Source: Muribaculaceae bacterium Isolate-037 (Harlan)
Lineage (GTDB): Bacteria; Bacteroidota; Bacteroidia; Bacteroidales; Muribaculaceae
DNA: 32,017 bases
Assembly: GCA_003762615.1 (NCBI GenBank)
Contig: RIAZ01000037.1
Coordinates: 1-32,017 of the forward strand
Direction of reading: 5' to 3'
Under the pieces are notes generated by a model. That model was given only the letters and a program-made list of their open reading frames with translations, did no database searches and was not told the origin of the DNA. Position numbers and translations under genes: made by a program. Below, one piece after another: positions 1 to 6,641 of the stretch; position 1 is the stretch's first letter, and each line of letters begins with the position of its first letter.

Positions 1-89
1 GGATAAGATTTTATCTAGCTCTTGGCTTAGGCTAACGCGACATTAGGAGGTTCTTCCTTTTTTGTTAAATTTTTTAATATTTGTATCTA

Positions 90-119
90 CAAAGATAGTA
101 TTTTCTTTGCGAATGCAAA
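90..119 (-). promoter_or_regulatory. Leftward Bacteroidota-type promoter
   Basis: Read on the minus strand, TTTG (119-116) is followed after 18 bases by TATCTTTG (97-90), matching the -33 TTTG / -7 TAnnTTTG consensus of the Bacteroidota primary sigma factor. Transcription would start near position 83 and leave the window to the left. Confidence 0.55.
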
Positions 120-126
120 ACTAATA

Positions 127-152
127 GCTCTCCGCGCTCTTTGTGGTTAAAT
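127..152 (+). repeat. Dispersed CCGCGCTCTTTGTGG repeat, copy a
   Basis: The core CTCTCCGCGCTCTTTGTGG followed by TTAAAT is shared exactly with copy b (267-298). Degenerate copies are at 527-556 and, inverted, at 22583-22610. This copy runs directly into GCACGAAG, the left arm of the hairpin at 155-240. Confidence 0.7.
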
Positions 153-154
153 TT

Positions 155-240
155 GCACGAAGAAAAAAAAGAAACGAAAGAAATTATTTATTGAAGAAAT
201 TATAAAAATTTTTTCTTTTCTTTCTTTCTTTTCTTCGTGC
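155..240. repeat. Long imperfect polypurine inverted repeat
   Basis: GCACGAAG at 155-162 pairs with CTTCGTGC at 233-240, and the pairing continues inward as an almost pure A/G strand against a T/C strand with a few mismatches. The result is a hairpin-capable element of about 86 bases. It sits between two copies of the dispersed repeat, so the two may form one composite element. Confidence 0.6.
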
Positions 241-266
241 TATTTCATTTTACAGGAATAAAAAAA

Positions 267-298
267 CTCTGTGCTCTCCGCGCTCTTTGTGGTTAAAT
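267..298 (+). repeat. Dispersed CCGCGCTCTTTGTGG repeat, copy b
   Basis: This is the fullest copy: CTCTGTG, then the shared CTCTCCGCGCTCTTTGTGG, then TTAAAT. CTTCGTGC follows at once, the same octamer that bounds the neighbouring hairpin, which suggests the octamer belongs to the repeat unit. Confidence 0.7.
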
Positions 299-340
299 CT
301 TCGTGCGATTTTAATCTTCGTGTGGATTTTGGTGTCGGAT

Positions 341-372
341 TTTGATGGCAATCGGAAATTGTGTTAACTTTG
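341..372 (+). promoter_or_regulatory. Promoter of the TPR/LuxR-like regulator
   Basis: TTTG (341-344), a 20-base spacer and TAACTTTG (365-372) match the Bacteroidota promoter consensus. Transcription would start near 379. This rules out the upstream in-frame codons at 342/345 as translation starts and favours ATG 420. Confidence 0.65.
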
Positions 373-419
373 TGGATTGTAAAATATTTGGCTTGTTTGC
401 CGGAGTTTTTGCCACAATT

Positions 420-2300
420 ATGAAACGAATTATCGATTATATTACAATATGTAGTGCGATTCCACGACACATGTTATCGCACCGTAGGATAGTTACACCG
501 CAGTGCACACGGAGATTATATAAAAAACTCAGCGATCTCCGCGCACTTTGTGGTTTAGTTGAAATTTTAGTTATCGGAGTTGTTGTCGCTACGGGTTGCG
601 ACAGACATTCCGCAGTGAGGAGCGAACTTGACAGGGCTGATGCCCTCATGGAGGAGCATCCCGACTCCTCCCTCCGTATATTGGAGGCTATCCGATCGGA
701 TAGCCTTAGCGGAGAGGAACTTGCGCGTCATTCTCTACTCATCTCAATGGCTATCGACAAGAATTATATTGATACTACAGTATTTGACATATTGCAACCG
801 GCAATTGACTTTTACAAGAAACACGGCACTCCGGATGAGCGTCTACAGACACTCTATTATCTCGGTCGGATATATCAGAATCGTGGAGAATCGGAAAAGG
901 CGAACAAGGTATTTCTGAATGCTCTTGAACTGAAAGGGGAGGTTACAGATTCCATGGTTCTGGCAAGAACCAATGTTGCCATTGCGCAGACATTTAAGTA
1001 TTGGCTTGTACTGACGGAATACGTGAAATATTATTCCTATGCAGCCGATATTTACAGACATCTTGGTCGTGAAGAATTGTACTACGATTGTCTGCTGAGT
1101 ATGCTCAACGGATATAATCTGCTTGATAATAAGGAAAGGGCGGACAGTATTTTGATGTTGTGTTCGGAGGGTCGTAAGGATGGGCATATAGAATCATCGT
1201 TGTTCCGGAGTTATCATTTGGCGTATATCACGCATTTTGGATTGTCCGCTCAGTTGGATTCAATAATAAATCTGTGTCGAGATAATCGTGTAGGTTCAAC
1301 AATAGATCTTATGATGATTGCCAATGGTTGCCTGGAAGCGGGCGATACTTCAAGGGCGGCAGAGATATTGAAAGATGTAAGGACATCTGGTATAGAGTAT
1401 GACACGTTGAAATATCAAAGTATTCTGATAGACTTGTATCGAGTCACGGGTGATTATAAGAATGCCTTTGAGGAATGTCTGCGTTTTTTCAATACTAATG
1501 ACAGTCTGAACCTTATCAAGTTCAGGAATGCACAGATAGAAAGTCAGCATCATCATGAGTTCCAACTCGCCGTCATATCCGACAGTCAGTTCAAATCCGG
1601 CATTATTACTGTCATTATTGCAGTCATGTTTACATTGCTGTTTGCTGTCATGATATTGGTGTATTCCCTTCGTATCCATAAGGCAAAAAACCATAGGCTC
1701 GCAATGAACAATCAGATGACAGACCTTGAACAGAATTTGATTCGGCAGATAGCCAAGACGACAGAGGCGGAAAACATCCGGTTGCATCTTGAACGAAAGC
1801 AACAAGAGTTGGAATCGGATAACATGCGGTTGCGCATGGCTGAATTGTCTTCGGAGATAGAGCATCTGAAGGAGATAAATTCAGAAAACAATCACGACGT
1901 GGCACAAGAGGTAAAGGAGGTAATACAAAACCGAATATCGATGCTCAATGCCTTTCTTGCATCGCGTTTGTCATCAAGTGCCCGTCATGAGGATTTGTAT
2001 GAGAAATGGACAAGAGAACTGATCTCCGACAAGAATAAATTCATGCAGGAGAATAGACTCGCATTTCAGGTATGTTATCCCAAATTTATAGATAATCTCA
2101 AGAATCAGGATCTTGACGATGGGGAGATTGAATATGTATGCCTGTATGCAATCGGTCTACGTGGGACTGAGATTTCCTCTTATCTGAATTCAACGAGCCA
2201 TCTGCATATAAGCAGTGCCGTAAGGAAGAAATTAGGTTTGGGAAAACATGACACCAATCTTGGGAATTATATAAAAAAACTATTGGATGAATCCAGATGA
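420..2300 (+). CDS. Membrane-anchored TPR / coiled-coil / LuxR-like HTH regulator
   Basis: This is a predicted one-protein signal transducer of 626 aa from ATG 420. Near residue 60 is a hydrophobic stretch ending in VATGC, a lipobox or signal-anchor. It is followed by about 300 residues of helical TPR-like repeats (LYYLGRIYQNRGESEKA is a clear unit), a strong transmembrane helix near 394-416, a coiled coil to about 510, and a C-terminal helix-turn-helix (about 564-610; IEYVCLYAIGLRGTEISSYL, then VRKKLGL) resembling LuxR/GerE domains. The TPR part would lie outside the cytoplasm and the HTH inside. It sits upstream of the NVEALA block and is the natural candidate to control it. The start is uncertain: ATG 471 is also possible, and the N-terminal extension contains a dispersed repeat (527-556). 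Family-level recognition is good; the signal sensed is unknown. Confidence 0.75.
   Translation: MKRIIDYITICSAIPRHMLSHRRIVTPQCTRRLYKKLSDLRALCGLVEILVIGVVVATGCDRHSAVRSELDRADALMEEHPDSSLRILEAIRSDSLSGEELARHSLLISMAIDKNYIDTTVFDILQPAIDFYKKHGTPDERLQTLYYLGRIYQNRGESEKANKVFLNALELKGEVTDSMVLARTNVAIAQTFKYWLVLTEYVKYYSYAADIYRHLGREELYYDCLLSMLNGYNLLDNKERADSILMLCSEGRKDGHIESSLFRSYHLAYITHFGLSAQLDSIINLCRDNRVGSTIDLMMIANGCLEAGDTSRAAEILKDVRTSGIEYDTLKYQSILIDLYRVTGDYKNAFEECLRFFNTNDSLNLIKFRNAQIESQHHHEFQLAVISDSQFKSGIITVIIAVMFTLLFAVMILVYSLRIHKAKNHRLAMNNQMTDLEQNLIRQIAKTTEAENIRLHLERKQQELESDNMRLRMAELSSEIEHLKEINSENNHDVAQEVKEVIQNRISMLNAFLASRLSSSARHEDLYEKWTRELISDKNKFMQENRLAFQVCYPKFIDNLKNQDLDDGEIEYVCLYAIGLRGTEISSYLNSTSHLHISSAVRKKLGLGKHDTNLGNYIKKLLDESR
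527..556 (+). repeat. Degenerate dispersed repeat inside the regulator's 5' end
   Basis: ACTCAGCGATCTCCGCGCAC and the following TTTGTGGTTT match the copies at 127-152 and 267-298 with a few substitutions. Translated in frame it gives KLSDLRALCGL just before the hydrophobic segment, so the repeat appears to have become coding sequence. Confidence 0.55.
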
Positions 2301-2338
2301 CTTATGTTTTTCATTGCTTTTTTGATTTGAATGTCGGT

Positions 2339-2386
2339 AAATTCAAACTTTTGATTTTAGATTCAAACTTTTAGGTTCTAATTTTG
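2339..2386 (+). promoter_or_regulatory. Promoter with tandem ATTCAAACTTTT operator-like repeats
   Basis: ATTCAAACTTTT occurs at 2341-2352 and 2361-2372, a 20-bp period, followed by the -7 box TAATTTTG at 2379-2386. The second repeat begins 18 bases before the -7 box, exactly as in the promoter at 4941-4988. No substantial gene follows: the only ATG-initiated frame nearby (2407) encodes 17 residues. It may be a relic or duplicated copy of the operon promoter, or it may drive a short RNA. Confidence 0.55.
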
Positions 2387-2496
2387 CAGAAAAAACTATA
2401 ATAAATATGCATAACTATTTATTTCTGTGGATGAAGACACCATCATCATCGATAAAGTGAGCTATAAAGGTTCATAGGGATTAGATATCGTGCTAA

Positions 2497-2559
2497 TAAA
2501 CATATAGATTGCAGTCTTATCTTTGCCAATCAATGATAAGACTGCAATCTATATGTTTA
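2497..2559. terminator. Perfect 25-bp inverted repeat, probable terminator
   Basis: Positions 2497-2521 are perfectly complementary to 2535-2559, with a 13-base loop. The hairpin lies 20 bases past the stop codon of the minus-strand transglutaminase gene and 200 bases past the plus-strand regulator, so it most likely ends one or both convergent transcripts. There is no long T-tract. Confidence 0.6.
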
Positions 2560-2578
2560 AAGATAATGATACGTTTAA

Positions 2579-4510
2579 TTACAAGTCGTGCACAAATACC
2601 TGTTTCCCGTTACGCCATATAAATGGTTGTTCCTCATGACCTTTGGTGAGGTCTCGTAACCAATACAATGCATTCTCCGGAGCATCAAAGGTCAAAGAAT
2701 GATTTTCTGCAATGGCTCTATCTACTTCTTTCCATCCTTTTTCAACAGAATCAAAATATAGAAGTTGATAATGATCTCCAGGCCAAACGAAATTATCATT
2801 GTTACGGGGTATAAATGCTACTGCTTCCACATTTTGTGGACTATCAAGTTCCAATATCAGCTTTCGTCTTTCTTTTGGCATGGCGAAAAAGGATAGTATG
2901 TCACCATCAATAGCATTTTCAGGATGAAAATATCCGTCAAACTTAGAAAATATAGAGCAGTTGATTTTTTTCTTTGCAGTGGAATCTGAGTAAATCTCTA
3001 TCTGACCGATAACAATCTGATCTTCTCCCGGTACTGTCAATCTCACGTATTTTGAGTATGTTGGAGGGAATAACGATAGATGGAAATTGGTATCCAAAGT
3101 GTCGGGGAAACTTGCACCTCTGACGGATTTTTCAAAATTAAGGGAATTACTCAATTCAAAATAGCCTCCCGATACGCCTTTGGAAAACCAGTCATAAAGC
3201 CAAGGCATAAACGGCATCTTTCGGTTAATGGTGAGTTTAACCGTTTTTGGGGAAGGTTTAAGCATAGTAATTGAGCCATCCCTTTCAAATATGAATGGGA
3301 AACCACATAATTTAGTCTGTCCGGATTCCCCTTTTTCCAATACAGGGGCATAGATACTTCCAGGTTCTATATTCTTGAACACAGCTTCCGTTTCTGAATA
3401 TTCCGAGGCATAATCTATTATTCTCCATTCTCCGGGAGAGAATACCCCAAGCATTACACGTTTTTCTGATGGATTGTCTATGGAGACCATGATACTGTTT
3501 TGTCCGAAATATTCTTCTGTCACATCCTTGATAAAATAATTACGGATTGGTGTCTTAATTCGCGTTGTCTCCACTATAGACTCCTTGCGTTCATTTTGCA
3601 AGGAAGGCATATATCGATATACTTTCCCCTTTTTTCTCCAATCATTGATTGAAGAATCCCTCCGCTCAACCATATTCTTACTTAAAGGGATGAACCGTCC
3701 TGTGATATTATCACGCACCACCACCCATTGATGGGATGTGGCGGTTTCAGGAGAACTGAAATATGTATCAACGGCACATGGTATTCCGACCGACCGTAGT
3801 GCATAGACTGCATGGTCACATTGGTCGCGGCATGGACCCGAATGACTTAAGAAGAGGTCAGTGGCTTTTCTGTGAGGCCATATTGCACATATATTATATT
3901 TGAAATTCTCTTTTTCCAACTCTTCGTAAATGATTTCCGCTGCCTTAAGAACGTCATTCCCTTTAGGATAAAGAGAATCAAGAAGAATTCCGTAATGCGA
4001 CAAATAAAGATGACGCCAGTCTGACAGTTTTTCATCTCCGATGCGATGTGGAAGAATAAAATTATTGAAATCATCGTCTTTCAGTTCCACATTCCATTCC
4101 CTGATGTTACGTTGTTTCCATGCGTCATCAATATTTTTTATCAAAAGAGAATCTGTAATGGTATGGCAATCGTAAAGTCTGGGGAGTGTCGTATAGTTGA
4201 AAGATGACCAGTCCCTTTTCGTAATATCTTTGAAATACCATAGGTTTTCTGTTACAGCAATCTGATGCAATAGATTTTCAATTGAGTCAAGTTCTCCCTT
4301 ATCTGAATAGGAATACCAGTGAGGCAGGTTTCTAATAATAAATTTAGCGGATGATAATTTTTCAGGACTTTCATTATAATGAGCTAACACATTTTCCAAT
4401 GCATGCCGATTATCGGCTGCATAATCTAAGACAGTCTCTAAAGAGTTATTTTGTCTACATGAAAATAGACCTAAAAAAGTTATCAGAAATGATATTTTCT
4501 GAAGATTCAT
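2579..4510 (-). CDS. Transglutaminase-like lipoprotein
   Basis: This is a 643-aa predicted lipoprotein (hydrophobic N-terminus, lipobox LFSC with Cys18). Residues about 190-270 carry a transglutaminase/papain-like core: GPCRDQCDHAVYALRSVGIP supplies the candidate nucleophile (Cys227, or less likely Cys231), and SHQWVVV supplies the candidate catalytic His260. This pattern is common in Bacteroidota surface proteins that act on peptides or peptidoglycan. The C-terminal third (about 480-600) resembles a discoidin/F5-8-type beta-sandwich (YVRLTVPGEDQIVIGQIEIY, then AIDGD), which usually binds ligands. It is transcribed alone, opposite to its neighbours. Substrate is unknown. A neighbouring peptide system makes a proteolytic or cross-linking role plausible but unproven. 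Confidence 0.75.
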   Translation of the reverse strand: MNLQKISFLITFLGLFSCRQNNSLETVLDYAADNRHALENVLAHYNESPEKLSSAKFIIRNLPHWYSYSDKGELDSIENLLHQIAVTENLWYFKDITKRDWSSFNYTTLPRLYDCHTITDSLLIKNIDDAWKQRNIREWNVELKDDDFNNFILPHRIGDEKLSDWRHLYLSHYGILLDSLYPKGNDVLKAAEIIYEELEKENFKYNICAIWPHRKATDLFLSHSGPCRDQCDHAVYALRSVGIPCAVDTYFSSPETATSHQWVVVRDNITGRFIPLSKNMVERRDSSINDWRKKGKVYRYMPSLQNERKESIVETTRIKTPIRNYFIKDVTEEYFGQNSIMVSIDNPSEKRVMLGVFSPGEWRIIDYASEYSETEAVFKNIEPGSIYAPVLEKGESGQTKLCGFPFIFERDGSITMLKPSPKTVKLTINRKMPFMPWLYDWFSKGVSGGYFELSNSLNFEKSVRGASFPDTLDTNFHLSLFPPTYSKYVRLTVPGEDQIVIGQIEIYSDSTAKKKINCSIFSKFDGYFHPENAIDGDILSFFAMPKERRKLILELDSPQNVEAVAFIPRNNDNFVWPGDHYQLLYFDSVEKGWKEVDRAIAENHSLTFDAPENALYWLRDLTKGHEEQPFIWRNGKQVFVHDL

Positions 4511-4650
4511 GATGTGTATATTTTTATATTATAATTTAGTTGTTTTATATCAAAAATCAAGTCAATCTAATTCTACTATACTTAAAGAATATTATTGATA
4601 GTAAAATTGATCAAGTGATGAATTATGAAGCTAACTTTTTTAGGTGACTG

Positions 4651-4658
4651 CAAAGTTA
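4651..4658 (-). promoter_or_regulatory. -7 box upstream of the transglutaminase gene
   Basis: The minus strand reads TAACTTTG followed by C, a good -7 element. The expected -33 position is only a T-rich run. This would give a leader of about 135 bases before ATG 4510. Confidence 0.35.
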
Positions 4659-4847
4659 TAATATTTATTTAAATAATAAAAAAAAGATTGTAAAAATGTA
4701 AGGTATAAAGTGTTTTTAGATTATATGGTCAGTTATTTTTTAGAGGTAAATAGCATGCATATTATTCGTTGTTTATTGAGTTAAAAATTTTTTTTTAATA
4801 TTCAGATGATAGAGGTTTTTCTATTGTAATGCGTATAAGATGAGGGC

Positions 4848-4861
4848 AAATTCAAACTTTT
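4848..4861 (+). promoter_or_regulatory. Single AAATTCAAACTTTT motif
   Basis: This 14-mer is identical to the half-repeats at 4941-4954 and 4961-4974 and lies about 93 bp upstream of them. It could be an auxiliary operator for the same DNA-binding protein. Confidence 0.45.
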
Positions 4862-4940
4862 AAAACTTTTCGGTTAGTTTGATTTGTGATTGCATTGTAA
4901 TTTCTTAATTATAATACAATTATAAAATGTTAAAAAATAT

Positions 4941-4988
4941 AAATTCAAACTTTTGATTTTAAATTCAAACTTTTGAATATTAATTTTG
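4941..4988 (+). promoter_or_regulatory. Operon promoter with two 20-bp-phased direct repeats
   Basis: AAATTCAAACTTTTG occurs at 4941-4955 and 4961-4975, followed by the -7 box TAATTTTG at 4981-4988. Transcription would begin near 4995, about 18 bases before ATG 5013. The canonical -33 TTTG is replaced by TTTT at 4957-4960, which would fit a promoter needing an activator bound to the direct repeats two helical turns apart. Confidence 0.6.
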
Positions 4989-5012
4989 CGAAAAAATTTA
5001 ACACGTAATAAC

Positions 5013-5372
5013 ATGAAAAGATTTGCATTAATAATGTCGGTATTGCTTATGGCATTCTGCTCAACTGCGGAAGCTAAAGAAGATGAAAAAGATGTCATAA
5101 CAATTGTAATTAATAAAACAAACATACCAGATAAACCCCATAGAATGCCTTTGCGTCATAATATATCCGCGTGGTATGACACATTGGAGAATGCCATATA
5201 TATGGAATCTTCTATGTCGGATGAGGTAGAGGTATATATAACATCGAATAATGAGGTGTTGCATTATTCCCCGACTATAAATACCGTATTTTATCTGCCA
5301 TCAAATAACGGTACATATATGATAGAGATATATAGTAAAAGTTGGAGTGCATACGGTATTCTTGAACTATGA
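5013..5372 (+). CDS. DUF3244 family secreted protein
   Basis: A 119-aa protein with a signal peptide (MKRFALIMSVLLMAFCSTAEA) followed by a short beta-rich domain. The pattern (RMPLRHNISAWYDTLENAIY, SDEVEVYITSNNEVLH, GTYMIEIYS) fits DUF3244, an Ig-like periplasmic or surface family found mainly in Bacteroidota. ATG 5013 is chosen over the upstream in-frame codon at 4986 because the latter overlaps the -7 box and the signal peptide starts cleanly at 5013. It is the first gene of the block behind the tandem-repeat promoter, 13 bases before the thioredoxin-like/DUF1573 gene. No biochemical function is established for the family. Confidence 0.75.
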   Translation: MKRFALIMSVLLMAFCSTAEAKEDEKDVITIVINKTNIPDKPHRMPLRHNISAWYDTLENAIYMESSMSDEVEVYITSNNEVLHYSPTINTVFYLPSNNGTYMIEIYSKSWSAYGILEL

Positions 5373-5385
5373 TAACGCGTAAGAG

Positions 5386-6279
5386 ATGAAGATTTCGGCA
5401 AGGTCGGTAGCAGTAGGATTCATAGCGTTTGTGGGTTGTATGCTCCCCTCATGTGTCAAATCCGGAGATGATGCAGCAGCAATTGTCAGAGAATGGATGG
5501 GCAAGGAGATTGTTGTTCCGGAGAATCTGACATTTGTATTGCAAGGCGATACTGTGAATTATAATTGGCAGAGTGCTGACTACCGTATCGTCACTTATAT
5601 TGATGGCGAGGGTTGCACGGAATGTAGTATGAAATTGCCGATCTGGCAACAAATGATTGACAGATTCAATTCTTTGGGTGAGACAGATGTGTCTTTCCTT
5701 ATGATTGTGGAGACAGATTCAGCAGGATACGACAAGGTTATAGAATTAGAGAGGAAGAATAAATTTTCTCAGCCTATAGTTATTGACGTAAACGGGTTAT
5801 TCAGTAAGAGCAATTCCTTATCGCAGGAATTAGCATATCAAACTTTCCTACTTGATTCAGACAATCGTGTTGTTGCTATTGGTAATCCGGTGTATAATCA
5901 TAATGTGAGTTCATTATATGAGGATATAATCCGAGGATCCGAAAGTATTGGGATGACTGATAGTGTAAGGAGTCTTGTCGGTTCACCAATCTTGTGTAGG
6001 AACATAGGGATGACTCATAAAGGAAAAACCAGCAAGATTTATTTTGAAATAACAAACTATTCCGATCAAGACATAATTATAGATAGGATTGCGACATCAT
6101 GCGAATGCACTGAAGCTTATTCAGATAACGATACAATCCAATCGAAACAGAGTGTGACACTTTTTGTCAACTACACTCCGGATAGTGTCACGGAAGGAGA
6201 GTTTGAGAGAGAAATTATGGTCAATTTTAAAGGTATTGAAGAACCATTGGTTTATAGGATTATCGGATTTGTAAAATAA
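5386..6279 (+). CDS. Thioredoxin-like plus DUF1573 lipoprotein
   Basis: A 297-aa lipoprotein (lipobox LPSC, Cys23). Residues about 60-180 look like a thioredoxin/AhpC-type fold with a CxxC pair (CTEC, residues 77-80, after a hydrophobic strand VTYIDGEG) and a later strand LLDSDNRVVAIGNP. Residues about 205-297 form a DUF1573 domain, including its hallmark Cys motif (SCEC, Cys239 and Cys241; usually SCGC) and the VNYTPDS strand. It acts in the periplasm, membrane-tethered. Its placement just ahead of a four-cysteine NVEALA peptide suggests disulfide formation or isomerisation in that peptide, or delivery of it. The pairing is inferred from neighbourhood and cysteine content. Confidence 0.75.
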   Translation: MKISARSVAVGFIAFVGCMLPSCVKSGDDAAAIVREWMGKEIVVPENLTFVLQGDTVNYNWQSADYRIVTYIDGEGCTECSMKLPIWQQMIDRFNSLGETDVSFLMIVETDSAGYDKVIELERKNKFSQPIVIDVNGLFSKSNSLSQELAYQTFLLDSDNRVVAIGNPVYNHNVSSLYEDIIRGSESIGMTDSVRSLVGSPILCRNIGMTHKGKTSKIYFEITNYSDQDIIIDRIATSCECTEAYSDNDTIQSKQSVTLFVNYTPDSVTEGEFEREIMVNFKGIEEPLVYRIIGFVK

Positions 6280-6325
6280 TCTGATTTAATCTGAAATCAA
6301 ATAAATTTTATTATAATTAGTGAAC

Positions 6326-6571
6326 ATGACAAAGAAAATTATCTTGTCTGCAGCGGCGACCTTAGCAGCTGCTGTGACAGTTGCTATTACCATTGATAGT
6401 AGCAACATTGAAAATGACTTCTCCAAATTGGAGATGGCAAATATAGAGGCTCTGTCAGAGTCTGAAATTGGGAGAGAATGCGGTGGATGTAGGACAGATT
6501 ATCCAGGGAGGTATTGCTGTACCTTATACATAGGAGGTTTACCGTGGGTGTTTTATCATAGAAGTTGGTAA
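6326..6571 (+). CDS. NVEALA-type peptide 1 (four cysteines)
   Basis: An 81-aa small exported protein. The N-terminus has two lysines and an alanine-rich hydrophobic segment (residues about 4-24), then a linker, then LEMANIEALSESE, the family's NVEALA-like motif. A short C-terminal core carries CGGC and CC. The spacing is the same as in the second copy at 10444. ATG 6326 is preferred to the GTG at 6320 because the basic n-region begins there. The A-L-S in the motif resembles a signal-peptidase-I recognition site, so the mature product may be only the ~30-residue Cys-rich tail. NVEALA proteins are a known Bacteroidota family without an agreed function. Confidence 0.8.
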   Translation: MTKKIILSAAATLAAAVTVAITIDSSNIENDFSKLEMANIEALSESEIGRECGGCRTDYPGRYCCTLYIGGLPWVFYHRSW

Positions 6572-6585
6572 TTAATGAAAAATAT

Positions 6586-6615
6586 AGAGTCTGGCTGCTT
6601 AGGTGGTCGGGCTCT
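6586..6615 (+). terminator. RNA hairpin between NVEALA 1 and propeller 1 (attenuator-like)
   Basis: 6586-6596 pairs with 6605-6615 (11 pairs, loop of 8). Several pairs are G-U, so the structure forms in the sense RNA but not in its complement. The T-tract after it is weak. A similar hairpin occupies the same place in the second NVEALA/propeller module (10689-10732). Confidence 0.45.
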
Positions 6616-6641
6616 GTTTAAACTAATGTCTTTAGTAGATT

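Larger units (their letters stand above)
1..341. other. Gene-free leader region with promoter and repeats
   Basis: No convincing protein-coding gene is visible. The stretch holds a leftward promoter (90-119) that presumably serves a gene beyond the left edge, two copies of a dispersed repeat (127-152 and 267-298), and a long imperfect polypurine/polypyrimidine inverted repeat (155-240). The first 85 bases would be the 5' leader of the leftward transcript; no start codon with an open frame is evident there. Confidence 0.6.
4511..5012. other. AT-rich divergent intergenic region
   Basis: This 500-base, very AT-rich spacer separates the divergent transglutaminase and DUF3244 genes. It holds a minus-strand -7 box (4651-4658), a single ATTCAAACTTTT motif (4850-4861) and the tandem-repeat promoter (4941-4988). 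No open frame with coding character is visible. Confidence 0.6.

Noticed and set aside
1..85. Structured RNA or tRNA at the left edge
   Set aside because: A few short complementary stretches exist, but no cloverleaf or known RNA motif is visible.
342..419. Upstream start (TTG 342 / ATG 345) for the TPR regulator
   Set aside because: It overlaps the -33 box and lies before the predicted transcription start, so ATG 420 or 471 is more likely.
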